A DNA stretch of 8,244 nucleotides from Anaerolineales bacterium (GTDB lineage: Bacteria; Chloroflexota; Anaerolineae; Anaerolineales; E44-bin32). The DNA lies in NCBI GenBank assembly GCA_011772595.1, contig WVZH01000331.1, positions 1,880-10,123 on the forward strand, given 5' to 3'. The notes beneath the pieces are model-generated. The model was not told the origin of the DNA. It searched no databases and was given only the letters and a program-made list of their open reading frames with translations. Positions 1 through 6,418 of this stretch are shown here, one piece after another; within the stretch, counting starts at the first letter, position 1, and each line of letters opens with the position of its first letter. The position numbers and the translations under genes were made by a program.

Positions 1-1
1 C

Positions 2-274
2 CAGGCGAGAGCATCGATGCGGGGTGGTTTGGCTTCGCGCCATACGTATGTTAGATCTTTGAACAAAGACCACATCGACCATGTTTTACCTTACGCGGAT
101 CATGATCACTTGATCAGTCTCTTATTACTTGAAATGCGCCCAGAAATCGACAATCTTGAATTTGGATCGGGAATTAAGCAGTCATTTACGCGTGGTGCCT
201 CCCCAGAGGTGATACAGGGAAATCTGCCCAGATATCTATTTGTCAGCCGGCAGAATTCAAACAGGAGTCACTAG
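2..274 (+). CDS. Possible 3' end of an unrecognised gene, open to the left edge
   Basis: The reading frame is open from base 2, with an internal ATG at 17, and stops with TAG at 272-274, directly before the ATG of the acetyltransferase at 275. From the ATG it would give 85 residues. I recognise no domain: there is no membrane segment, signal peptide or cysteine motif, and the stretch is moderately His/Asp/Leu-rich in its first half (HIDHVLPYADHDHL). If real, it is probably the tail of a gene whose start lies outside the window, and the abutting stop and start would suggest translational coupling to the next gene. No competing gene of useful length is seen here on either strand. It may equally be a chance open frame in non-coding DNA. 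Confidence 0.3.
   Translation, partial: QARASMRGGLASRHTYVRSLNKDHIDHVLPYADHDHLISLLLLEMRPEIDNLEFGSGIKQSFTRGASPEVIQGNLPRYLFVSRQNSNRSH
263..267 (+). promoter_or_regulatory. Shine-Dalgarno site for the O-acetyltransferase
   Basis: AGGAG lies 7 bases before the ATG at 275. It supports that start and sits inside the last codons of the preceding open frame. Confidence 0.75.
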
Positions 275-838
275 ATGCCCTCAAAAACCGAAAAAGAGAA
301 AATGTTAGCCGGAGAATGCTACAACGTTCTTGATCCCGGCCTGGAAGCTGACCGCCAAAAGGCCAAGGCATTGTTCCGGCTCTACAATCTGACCGAAGCC
401 GTGCATGAACGACAAGCCATCCTCCAGCAATTGTTAGGACACATCGGTCAGAATTCAATCATAGAGCCACCCTTCTACTGTAGCTACGGTCAGAACATCC
501 ATATCGGCGATCATGTCTATCTGAATTACTTGTGCACCATTCTGGATAATAATGATGTGCATATTGGCAATCATGTCATGATCGGACCTCTCGTCCAGAT
601 CTATACCGCCGCCCATCTCCTTCAGGCGGAAGCCCGGATCCAGGGCTGGGAAGTAGCCAAACCGATAGTGATCGAGGACAATGTGTGGTTAGGGGGCGGT
701 GCCATCCTCTTGCCAGGGGTGAGGATAGGCCGGAATGCCGTGGTGGGCGCAGGGGCGGTCGTCCCCCGGAGTGTTCCAGCGAATACGGTCGTGGCGGGGA
801 ATCCGGCCAGGGTGATTCGAGAGCTCGAGCAGGAATAA
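275..838 (+). CDS. Sugar O-acetyltransferase of the maltose/galactoside acetyltransferase (Maa/LacA/NodL) family
   Basis: This 187-residue protein should transfer an acetyl group from acetyl-CoA to a hydroxyl of a sugar, in the cytoplasm, as a trimer of left-handed beta-helices (family knowledge). The N-terminal Mac-type helical domain covers about residues 5-58, with the typical M-L-A-G-E-x-Y start (10-16) and the YN at 37-38. Hexapeptide repeats follow from about 60 to 178, including IHIGDHVYLN (75-84), VHIGNHVMIG (95-104), IVIEDNVWLGGG (131-142) and VRIGRNAVVGAGAVV (149-163), ending in the usual AGNPARVI (174-181). His114 in YTAAH matches the catalytic histidine, and Asn84 the conserved substrate-side asparagine. 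Length is normal for the family. A good AGGAG site precedes the ATG. It converges on the minus-strand gene at 997 and no sugar-pathway neighbour is visible, so maltose, galactoside or another glycan is equally possible as acceptor. Confidence 0.93.
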   Translation: MPSKTEKEKMLAGECYNVLDPGLEADRQKAKALFRLYNLTEAVHERQAILQQLLGHIGQNSIIEPPFYCSYGQNIHIGDHVYLNYLCTILDNNDVHIGNHVMIGPLVQIYTAAHLLQAEARIQGWEVAKPIVIEDNVWLGGGAILLPGVRIGRNAVVGAGAVVPRSVPANTVVAGNPARVIRELEQE

Positions 839-996
839 CTAACTAGAGGTCTTTAAGCGAGGCAATTGTCCATTCGCAAGTGGTGGTAACCATGAAAAGC
901 CGCCCAACCCTGCTTGCACCCGACCAGGCTATCGCGGCTCGAATTCGAAAGATGCCCATCCGCTATCCCTGCAGCAATTCACGTTGAACTGAGCGG

Positions 997-1845
997 TTAG
1001 GCCTGCAGCAGGGTTGAGTAGCCCGATTTCGTAAGCTCCCTCTCAACGCGCGCGGCAACCTTAGGATGCAAGTACCTCAAGTAATATATTTGACGCGGGG
1101 TGGTGTGTCGTTGCGCAGTGTCAAGGAATGAAACGAAGATCCTGAGGTTTATCGCGAATACGACCAAGCGATTCCACTTTGCCACATTTTTCGCACGCCG
1201 CAGCCCAGAGAGCAACTCCTCAAGATAACGAAACCATCTTCTGAATTCCTCTGATTGCTCAAACTGCTTTGTGAACTCGATAAACTGCAAGACCTTGGAA
1301 GGCGAAGTTTTGGAAGGATCTTGATCTTTTATCATCAACTCCCCAATGGCCGTTAGCGCGAATCGTGGGACAACGGCTTCATCAATGGAAGGCATTTCTT
1401 CCTCATCCACATTTTGGAAATAGTAATAACCCGTTATCCCCTTGAACACACGATAAAAGTGGATGCTGAATTCCTTGGCTCTTTTATCCGATGTCTCGTA
1501 TTCCAGGAACGCTTCGTCCTCCAAGATTTTGCACCACCCGAAGTAGCTGCCTAATAGATAAAGCGTGCTCAGTCGATAGTAGTCGTCCTCTGGATCATCG
1601 AACCATTTTCGATCCACGAAGCGTATGAAGTTTTCTAGTCTTCGATCGAGAGCATCCGCGGATCTGAGGATCGGATAGATGTACTGTCTTAGTGCAACCT
1701 TGGCCTCCGTTGCCCTCACATATCTGGGGCCGATCACCTGTTCAAAGAGAAACTTGATCAAGGAACCGATGATCCCTCCGATGCCGCCCGAGATGAGAAT
1801 CCATACAAAAGAGTTTTCCTCGAAAGATTGAAATAATCCTCCCAC
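997..1845 (-). CDS. Membrane-anchored protein of unknown function
   Basis: This 282-residue protein starts with GTG (1843-1845); no other start gives a long product, and a strong Shine-Dalgarno site lies 9 bases upstream. One hydrophobic, glycine-rich helix at about residues 13-35 (ISGGIGGIIGSLIKFLF) is the only membrane segment, and there is no signal-peptidase or lipobox motif. The rest is probably a mainly alpha-helical, charged cytoplasmic domain. It has a region rich in aromatic residues, YLLGSYFGWCKILEDEAFLEYE (96-117, quoted as YLLGSYFGW then CKILEDEAFLEYE), and a conserved-looking tail, RQIYYLRYLHPKVAARVERE (251-270). I see no nuclease, kinase, protease or nucleotide-binding motif. 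I have an impression of similar uncharacterised proteins in other bacteria but cannot name a family. It lies 103 bases downstream of the DUF2779 gene on the same strand, so co-transcription is possible but not shown. Confidence 0.82.
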   Translation of the reverse strand: MGGLFQSFEENSFVWILISGGIGGIIGSLIKFLFEQVIGPRYVRATEAKVALRQYIYPILRSADALDRRLENFIRFVDRKWFDDPEDDYYRLSTLYLLGSYFGWCKILEDEAFLEYETSDKRAKEFSIHFYRVFKGITGYYYFQNVDEEEMPSIDEAVVPRFALTAIGELMIKDQDPSKTSPSKVLQFIEFTKQFEQSEEFRRWFRYLEELLSGLRRAKNVAKWNRLVVFAINLRIFVSFLDTAQRHTTPRQIYYLRYLHPKVAARVERELTKSGYSTLLQA

Positions 1846-1854
1846 TTCTCTCGT

Positions 1855-1862
1855 TCCTCCTC
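1855..1862 (-). promoter_or_regulatory. Strong Shine-Dalgarno site supporting a GTG start
   Basis: On the minus strand this reads GAGGAGGA, 9 bases before the GTG at 1845. It is the strongest ribosome binding site in the window and justifies the non-ATG start of the 282-residue protein. Confidence 0.8.
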
Positions 1863-1948
1863 TGGTCTCAGATGCTACACAAGAACGATAAGTTGTGCGG
1901 ATTATTACACTCGATCATACACCAACTCTGCATAAACCTGCACCAAAC

Positions 1949-3427
1949 CTAACCCTCACACACCTTCCGCAACTCCTCCAAAATCCGCACCATGGCCAGC
2001 GTGTCTAGCTGGCAGTACTCCCAGAGATCTCCCCGTATGCGTTCGATCTCTTCGGGATCTGTCATTTCAACAAGGCTCAGATAGGCCTCCATCGCCTGGT
2101 TGCCGTCGGAGATCTCTAAATCGTCGTAGCGCATCTCAGGTACCAGTGCCGGCAGGACGGATTTGAGGGAAGTCGATCCACCCATGGCCGGTGTGTAAAA
2201 CTGCTGCTTGCGGAATGGATCCCACAAGTCGACGAAACGCTCGATACGCCCGTCAATTGCAGGTTTGAAGTGCGGATATTGCTCGCCCAGTGCAGCGAGC
2301 ACACTCCTCTCGAAGCTCTGGTAATACACGATAATGCTCCCGAGACCCTCCGTTTCAGAAAGCAGGGACGACAAAAACTCCCGCCTCGGATCCACACCGG
2401 CCTCGGCGAGGAAACCGGAATGCACGACCTCCCCACCCGCCTCGGCTTGAACATGCAGTGAGTATTGAAATGGAACTTTGCTATAGGGACTCAGCCCCTC
2501 GAAAGGGGGGATGGGCAAGGCGAAGGTCTCAAAATCGAGATAATAGAGTGGAACATCAAGCGCTGCGATGAATGCCAGCAGATCTTTTTGATGAATGATG
2601 GTCTCTCCTGATTTGTGCGCCTGGATGTGAAAGCGCGAGCGCTTGTCAAGCGGATGGTCATCTGGAATCTTTTCGATCCGAGTAATCCCTTGTGCGTACA
2701 GGTCGAAAGCTCTTTTGCCTATGTAATACACATCGAAAACGGAGGGCGATGGGAGCTGTTCCCAACAGTGACCTTTGAAGTCGCAGGGTCTGGGTTCCGC
2801 GCAGAAAGCGCCGATGTCTTGCTCGGGCACTTCACCACGCACGAGCTGCTCCTTGGATGAAGCGACACTTTGCTCGACTTCGTCCTGGAGCTCTTCGACC
2901 TCTTGCATTACAGATACTTCGGTGAAAAGCTCCTTTAGATCGAGCTCGCCCACCCGGACGTAGTCGCTGTTCATGTGCAGAAGGCAAGTGTCCTCCAGCC
3001 TCACACCAGCGCCGTGCAGTACGTAGGCCTGCACCGCCACGTCCCACAGGTGCTCTTCCTCCACCTTGGTGTTGCTCTTGACCTCGATCAGTCTCCAGGC
3101 CTCTTTACTCTTGACGAGGATATCGACCAAGATGAACACACCGGCACGTTGGAAGGCGGCTTCGTAGATCACCTGCTCCCCACGTTCGATCAACTCCTGC
3201 GTGCGCTGGAGCGAAGGCTCGATCGCACCGGGGATGCGGCCGACCTGGCCGCCGGGGTATCGCTCTCTCGCCACGATTCCAACTTCCTGCCCCAGCCCCA
3301 TTCTCAGGCGCGCATCGGCATCGAGCGGATCGCGCGCCTCAGGATGGAGCGCGTCGAGCATGAGCGACTTCTGGCAGCGTAGGCCGCGCAGGAAGGTTGA
3401 TTTTGTAAGTATGTGTCCCTCGTCCAT
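1949..3427 (-). CDS. DUF2779 protein: Cas4/RecB-like Fe-S nuclease fused to a DEDDy 3'-5' exonuclease domain
   Basis: This 492-residue protein probably cuts or trims DNA (or RNA) using two active sites. The N-terminal half is a PD-(D/E)XK nuclease of the Cas4/RecB type: Glu89 (IYEA), Asp102 (VDIL), Glu115-Val-Lys117 (LIEVKS) and a QAY helix at 133-135. Cys18 (LRGLRC) with Cys209, Cys215 and Cys221 gives the four-cysteine pattern that holds a 4Fe-4S cluster in Cas4 relatives. The C-terminal half (about 293-487) is RNase H-like: Asp298 and Glu300 in YLDFET, Glu373 in SFERSVL, Asp400 in FVDLWDPF, and Tyr471/Asp475 in YCQLD, the DEDDy signature. The GSTSLK and DGNQAMEAY segments also fit DUF2779. 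I prefer the ATG at 3425-3427, which has AAAGGA 5 bases upstream, over the in-frame ATG at 3464-3466, which has no clear ribosome site and would add 13 unusual residues. No cas gene or array is nearby. It is visibly G+C-richer than the propeller genes. Confidence 0.9.
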   Translation of the reverse strand: MDEGHILTKSTFLRGLRCQKSLMLDALHPEARDPLDADARLRMGLGQEVGIVARERYPGGQVGRIPGAIEPSLQRTQELIERGEQVIYEAAFQRAGVFILVDILVKSKEAWRLIEVKSNTKVEEEHLWDVAVQAYVLHGAGVRLEDTCLLHMNSDYVRVGELDLKELFTEVSVMQEVEELQDEVEQSVASSKEQLVRGEVPEQDIGAFCAEPRPCDFKGHCWEQLPSPSVFDVYYIGKRAFDLYAQGITRIEKIPDDHPLDKRSRFHIQAHKSGETIIHQKDLLAFIAALDVPLYYLDFETFALPIPPFEGLSPYSKVPFQYSLHVQAEAGGEVVHSGFLAEAGVDPRREFLSSLLSETEGLGSIIVYYQSFERSVLAALGEQYPHFKPAIDGRIERFVDLWDPFRKQQFYTPAMGGSTSLKSVLPALVPEMRYDDLEISDGNQAMEAYLSLVEMTDPEEIERIRGDLWEYCQLDTLAMVRILEELRKVCEG

Positions 3428-3432
3428 AGAAG

Positions 3433-3438
3433 TCCTTT
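3433..3438 (-). promoter_or_regulatory. Shine-Dalgarno site that places the DUF2779 start at 3427
   Basis: On the minus strand AAAGGA ends 5 bases before the ATG at 3427. The alternative ATG at 3466 has no purine-rich site at a suitable distance. Confidence 0.5.
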
Positions 3439-3500
3439 GAGTGGACCAGGTTGATATCCATACCATACATCAAGGAAGATGACTTCGAAAGCCATCTCTG

Positions 3501-3528
3501 AAAAAGGGCTCCTCTCTTGGGAGCCCTT
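3501..3528 (-). terminator. Rho-independent terminator after the 412-residue propeller lipoprotein gene
   Basis: Read on the minus strand, the stem AGGGCTCC/GGAGCCCT (arms 3520-3527 and 3505-3512, 7-base loop) is followed at once by a run of five T. It begins about 35 bases after the stop at 3563. The T-run is on the minus-strand side only, so it should end transcription leftward and separate the lipoprotein gene from the DUF2779 gene, which then needs its own promoter between about 3428 and 3500. Confidence 0.88.
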
Positions 3529-3562
3529 CTATTCGTCCCAATGTGGTTTGAGTTTTTACGGA

Positions 3563-4801
3563 TCAGGGAACAGGATTCCACGCCGGAGTATAGGATTCTA
3601 CATCTTCGACAATCATCACTGTCTCTCTATCACAGATGTCTAAGACGTAAAGATCTTCTTGGGCTTCTTCCTTGGCTTCGTATTTCACGATGTAAGCAAG
3701 ATGCCGATTGTCTGGAGCCCAACTGAAGGAGACAATGATGAACTCCTCCCCTTTAGGACCTTGCACGATTACAGTGTCATTCGTTCCATCAGCATTCATT
3801 ACATGAAGAGAGGCGAGAACAGGCGCGTCAAACGCTTCAGAAACCCCCCAGATATATGACACATACGCAATCATTTCACCATTCGGTGACCAAGTCGGAT
3901 CATTCTTGTTAATTCCAGTGTCTGTTAGGGCTTGAAGTTGTGTTCCTTCAGGGTCAACTAAATATATGTCTTCCCCTGAACCTTCAAATCGCGAGGTAAA
4001 GAGTAGCTTGTTCTTATTGGGATGCCAAGTTGGTCTCCATACTTCACCAAGCTCGGAATTCAGCATCTTATACCCAGTGCCATCATAATTAACGATAAAC
4101 ATCGCATAACTGAGTCTTGCGATAGTGCCTAAAAAAACCAGTTTATCTCCATTCGGGGACCAAGTGGGAAAAAACGCACTGAAAGGTACGTCGGCTGTCA
4201 GATTCGTAACCATATCATCTTCAACACTCACGGATAAAATATCATTCTCACTCGCGACGGCGATCTTGTCACCTTGGGATGACCATGAAAGACTAACACC
4301 GTCCACAGGCCAATTAGATGCAAGAAGCCTCCTACCCGAACCATCAGGATGAATGACATAGAGCTTGAGATTATCGGGCCCTCCGGCTGCGTAAGCAATA
4401 CGATTTCCGTCTGGCGACCACTCAGGTCCTACATCAATTGCTTCATTTGCAGTAAGCTGTCTTAGATCGTTTCCGTCCGCTTTAACAAGATAGATCTCAT
4501 CGTCTCCATCCCAATCTGCAACGAAAGCTATTTCTAGCGCAGATAGATCATACTCACTTGGTGTACTGCACGCGTCTATGCTTTCAGGTGTGGAAGTCTC
4601 CATGACCATTGGACTGGCAGATGGCACCATCGTCTCGATCTCGTGAGTCGGTTGGACATGTGTGGACGCAGGTGAAGTTTTACTCGGATCCTGTCTTGCT
4701 CTCGCTTTTGTAGAAGTCACGATTTCACTTTTTCCAGATGATTGACAAGCCGCTGCAAGAACGATCGATACGATCCATAACCGATGGGTAGATAGCTGCA
4801 T
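3563..4801 (-). CDS. Lipoprotein with a seven-bladed WD40-like (TolB/PD40-type) beta-propeller
   Basis: This 412-residue protein is probably anchored by lipid outside the cytoplasmic membrane. The N-terminus has a short signal (about 1-18) ending LAAAC with Cys19 as the lipidation site; alanine at -3 makes the lipobox slightly atypical. A Ser/Thr/Pro-rich linker (20-85) precedes the propeller. W-S-P-x-G motifs occur at 127 (EWSPDGNRIAY), 172, 213 (TWSPNGDKLVF), 258 (TWHPNKNKLLF), 303 (TWSPNGEMIAY) and 360 (SWAPDNRHLAY). A half repeat, AWNP, ends the protein and should complete the first strand set IAFVADWDGDDEIYL (91-105), giving seven blades. The only other cysteines are Cys78 and Cys390, at the two ends of the propeller. 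Such propellers usually bind proteins or glycans and are rarely enzymes; no catalytic motif is seen. AGGTGA lies 4 bases before the ATG. It is a paralogue of the gene at 5155-6399, from which a 353-base regulatory gap separates it. Confidence 0.9.
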   Translation of the reverse strand: MQLSTHRLWIVSIVLAAACQSSGKSEIVTSTKARARQDPSKTSPASTHVQPTHEIETMVPSASPMVMETSTPESIDACSTPSEYDLSALEIAFVADWDGDDEIYLVKADGNDLRQLTANEAIDVGPEWSPDGNRIAYAAGGPDNLKLYVIHPDGSGRRLLASNWPVDGVSLSWSSQGDKIAVASENDILSVSVEDDMVTNLTADVPFSAFFPTWSPNGDKLVFLGTIARLSYAMFIVNYDGTGYKMLNSELGEVWRPTWHPNKNKLLFTSRFEGSGEDIYLVDPEGTQLQALTDTGINKNDPTWSPNGEMIAYVSYIWGVSEAFDAPVLASLHVMNADGTNDTVIVQGPKGEEFIIVSFSWAPDNRHLAYIVKYEAKEEAQEDLYVLDICDRETVMIVEDVESYTPAWNPVP

Positions 4802-4851
4802 TAGGTCACCTATAAATCCATTAAGATAAGTCGTTGTACAGATACCGCCAA

Positions 4852-4882
4852 ATTATAAGTAACCCATTTTATCTACTGTGCC
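4852..4882 (-). promoter_or_regulatory. Candidate sigma70-type promoter of the 412-residue lipoprotein gene
   Basis: The minus strand carries a perfect TATAAT at 4857-4852, which would start transcription near 4845 and leave a leader of roughly 44 bases. The -35 side is poor: the best candidate is GGCACA (4882-4877) at a long 19-base spacing, matching only three positions. A good -10 with a weak -35 fits an activator-dependent promoter, but this is inferred from sequence only. Confidence 0.45.
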
Positions 4883-4893
4883 TAGTTTAATCC

Positions 4894-4929
4894 TTCTTGT
4901 TCATTGCGAATGCACAAATTGAACAAGAA
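4894..4929. repeat. Inverted repeat upstream of the candidate promoter; possible operator
   Basis: The arms TTCTTGTTCA (4894-4903) and TGAACAAGAA (4920-4929) are perfect reverse complements over 10 bases with a 16-base gap. Arm centres are 26 bases apart, about two and a half helical turns. It lies some 37-72 bases upstream of the TATAAT box, a usual place for an activator site. There is no T-run beside it, so it is not a typical terminator. Confidence 0.5.
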
Positions 4930-4989
4930 CTTACCCATGGGAGTCCTATGTTGTTTGGACTATATGAAAGCTATACCTTCTTAGGCCAT

Positions 4990-5004
4990 AGACCCGAAGG
5001 GTCT
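4990..5004. repeat. Small hairpin with 6-base stem
   Basis: AGACCC and GGGTCT pair around a 3-base loop. It sits ten bases beyond the stronger hairpin at 5015-5036 in the direction of minus-strand transcription, so the two may act together at the end of the upstream transcript. Confidence 0.35.
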
Positions 5005-5014
5005 TGAGCTCTAA

Positions 5015-5036
5015 GCCCGATCATGAATGATCGGGC
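5015..5036 (-). terminator. G+C-rich hairpin, possible terminator of the upstream operon
   Basis: GCCCGATCA and TGATCGGGC form a perfect 9-base stem with a 4-base loop, about 120 bases after the stop of the 414-residue lipoprotein gene at 5155. On the minus strand only TT follows the stem, so it lacks the T-run of a standard rho-independent terminator. It could instead be a transcript-stabilising 3' hairpin. Confidence 0.4.
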
Positions 5037-5154
5037 ATAGAAGAAGAATAAGACTACAGTAAAAAGATAGAGAGAAATTCACAATGCTATGTCAATGCCC
5101 TTTCTGTTTTGTTGGCGACCCTTATACCTATTAGTCAATCCGCGAACTCAGCCC

Positions 5155-6399
5155 TCAATCTGACGTTGGTTTCCACGAGGGAGGCACAGCATCAACGCCT
5201 TTAGCGATAAGATCAACTTCCCCGTTACATATGTCAACCACAAAAAGATCCCCGGTTATCATCCCCCCATTGATAATGCCAGCGAAAGCGATGTATCGGC
5301 TATCCGGCGCCCAACTTAATCCTTGGATAATTCGAACCGGATCGCCATCAATGCTGTCAAGGACAATTGTTCTTTCCGTCCCATCCGCATTCATGACCCA
5401 AAGAACATGGTCTGTCCTGCGATTATCGTCATCACTTGACTGAGATGTAATATCAACAAATGCAATTGTATTACCGTCGGGTGACCATGTGGGCCAGAAA
5501 ATACTAACATCCGGGTCGATCCTCAATATGAAATCTCCCCCCTCTATGCTCACGACATATAGTACATAACCATCTTTGGGTGACCATGCTGAGAATAGAA
5601 TCTTATCTTCAAATGGATGCCACATCGGTGAATCGACATCCCCCTGATCGTAATTGAATTCGATTAGGTCAGCTCCATCTGCTTCCACAATGAACAACTG
5701 TGTATTCTGGTCACTCCCCAATATATCTGCATCGAATACTAGGATTTTCCCATCAGATGAGAAGCTAGGTAATCCGGCATTCAAATTTGCCCCAGAAGTC
5801 AAATTCATTGATGACCCATCTGAAGTGTTTACCAAATAAATATTATCGGTGCTCCAGAATGCAATATGATCACCCACTGGTGACCAAACAAATTTCAACC
5901 TAGAAACCAGCAGATCAGAAACCAGACGTTCCTCCCCAGCTCCAACCAGATTGAAGATTGTGAGCTTGGGAGTGTGAAGGTCGCCTGTCACGATCGCGAT
6001 CAGTTTGCTATCAGGCGACCATCTTGGATAAATATCCATTCTCTCGTTATTTGTGAGTTGCCTCAGATCACTGCCATCAGCTTGGATGAGGTAAATTTCG
6101 TAGTCACCCTCCCAATCCGCCGAGAAAGCAATAGTTTGTTCCTCTAAATCCGTTTCGATGGATGATTCACACACTCTGAAGTAAGGAGGCTCTTGCGTCG
6201 GTGTAAACGTCGGTTCTAGTTCTGATCTAGGAGTATTTGAGGCTGATTGTGTCTCGACTTGTGGTGGCTCGATTGTGGGTGGTCTTTCAGATTCAGCAAC
6301 CAAAGAAGGTGGATATATTATGGTTGGTTGAGCCTGGCATGCTGTAATGAGCGCTATGATGAACAAACTCATATTCTTTATAACGCGTAGTGAACCCAT
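5155..6399 (-). CDS. Lipoprotein with a seven-bladed WD40-like (TolB/PD40-type) beta-propeller, paralogue of the gene at 3563-4801
   Basis: I place the start at the ATG at 6397-6399, giving 414 residues. GAGG lies 5 bases before it, the product begins directly with a lipoprotein signal (KNMSLFIIALITAC, lipidation at Cys21), and it leaves a 19-base gap to the upstream SH3 gene. The in-frame ATG at 6507 would bury the signal behind 36 residues and overlap the upstream gene. A Pro/Thr/Ser-rich linker spans about 22-70. Propeller motifs are at 126 (RWSPDSKLIAI), 171 (VWSPVGDHIAF), 212 (SFSSDGKILVF), 259 (MWHPFEDKILF), 304 (TWSPDGNTIAF) and 362 (SWAPDSRYIAF). The terminal half repeat SWKP (408) should join IAFSADWEGDYEIYL (90-104) to close the ring. 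Cys77 and Cys391 are the only other cysteines and match the paralogue. It is probably extracytoplasmic and binding rather than catalytic, and is likely co-transcribed with the SH3 gene. Confidence 0.9.
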   Translation of the reverse strand: MGSLRVIKNMSLFIIALITACQAQPTIIYPPSLVAESERPPTIEPPQVETQSASNTPRSELEPTFTPTQEPPYFRVCESSIETDLEEQTIAFSADWEGDYEIYLIQADGSDLRQLTNNERMDIYPRWSPDSKLIAIVTGDLHTPKLTIFNLVGAGEERLVSDLLVSRLKFVWSPVGDHIAFWSTDNIYLVNTSDGSSMNLTSGANLNAGLPSFSSDGKILVFDADILGSDQNTQLFIVEADGADLIEFNYDQGDVDSPMWHPFEDKILFSAWSPKDGYVLYVVSIEGGDFILRIDPDVSIFWPTWSPDGNTIAFVDITSQSSDDDNRRTDHVLWVMNADGTERTIVLDSIDGDPVRIIQGLSWAPDSRYIAFAGIINGGMITGDLFVVDICNGEVDLIAKGVDAVPPSWKPTSD

Positions 6400-6404
6400 G
6401 ACGA

Positions 6405-6408
6405 CCTC
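6405..6408 (-). promoter_or_regulatory. Shine-Dalgarno site that decides the start of the 414-residue lipoprotein
   Basis: GAGG on the minus strand is 5 bases before the ATG at 6399 and just after the stop of the SH3 gene (6419-6421). With the lipoprotein signal that follows, it favours this start over the ATG at 6507. Confidence 0.65.
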
Positions 6409-6418
6409 ATGAGTCGAT

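Larger units (their letters stand above)
4802..5154. other. Intergenic region between the two propeller genes
   Basis: I find no credible gene in these 353 bases. They are A+T-rich and hold, from right to left in the direction of transcription, two hairpins (5015-5036 and 4990-5004), a 10-base inverted repeat (4894-4929), a consensus -10 box (4852-4857) and the ribosome site of the 412-residue lipoprotein. The remaining stretch, about 5038-5154, shows nothing I can name apart from a lone TTGACA on the minus strand (around 5092-5097) with no good -10 partner. Confidence 0.6.

Noticed and set aside
892..987. Small + strand frame of 31 codons between the two convergent genes.
   Set aside because: It is very short, has no proper ribosome site at good spacing and no recognisable product.
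902..1002. attC-like site: GCCCAAC at 902-908 and GTTAGGC at 996-1002 fit the RYYYAAC and GTTRRRY consensus boxes, with an attC-like spacing before the second box.
   Set aside because: The two boxes have a mismatch when paired, the inner arms do not form the required stem, the second box overlaps the stop codon of the opposing gene, and no integrase or cassette array with uniform gene direction is present. A covariance-model search for attC would settle it.
2615..3440. Several + strand frames of 60-135 codons opposite the DUF2779 gene.
   Set aside because: They are antisense to a gene with clear conserved motifs throughout and have no plausible protein features; the high G+C content lengthens chance frames.
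3451..3473. TTGAT/ATCAA inverted pair upstream of the DUF2779 gene as an operator.
   Set aside because: The arms are only 5 bases with a 13-base gap, which is expected by chance.
5088..5097. TTGACA on the minus strand between the propeller genes as a -35 box.
   Set aside because: No acceptable -10 hexamer lies 16-18 bases downstream, and the TATAAT at 4852-4857 is far away.
3563..6399. Propeller proteins as TolB of the Tol-Pal system.
   Set aside because: They share only the repeat type. They carry lipoprotein signals and long linkers, lack the TolB N-terminal domain, and have no tol or pal genes beside them.
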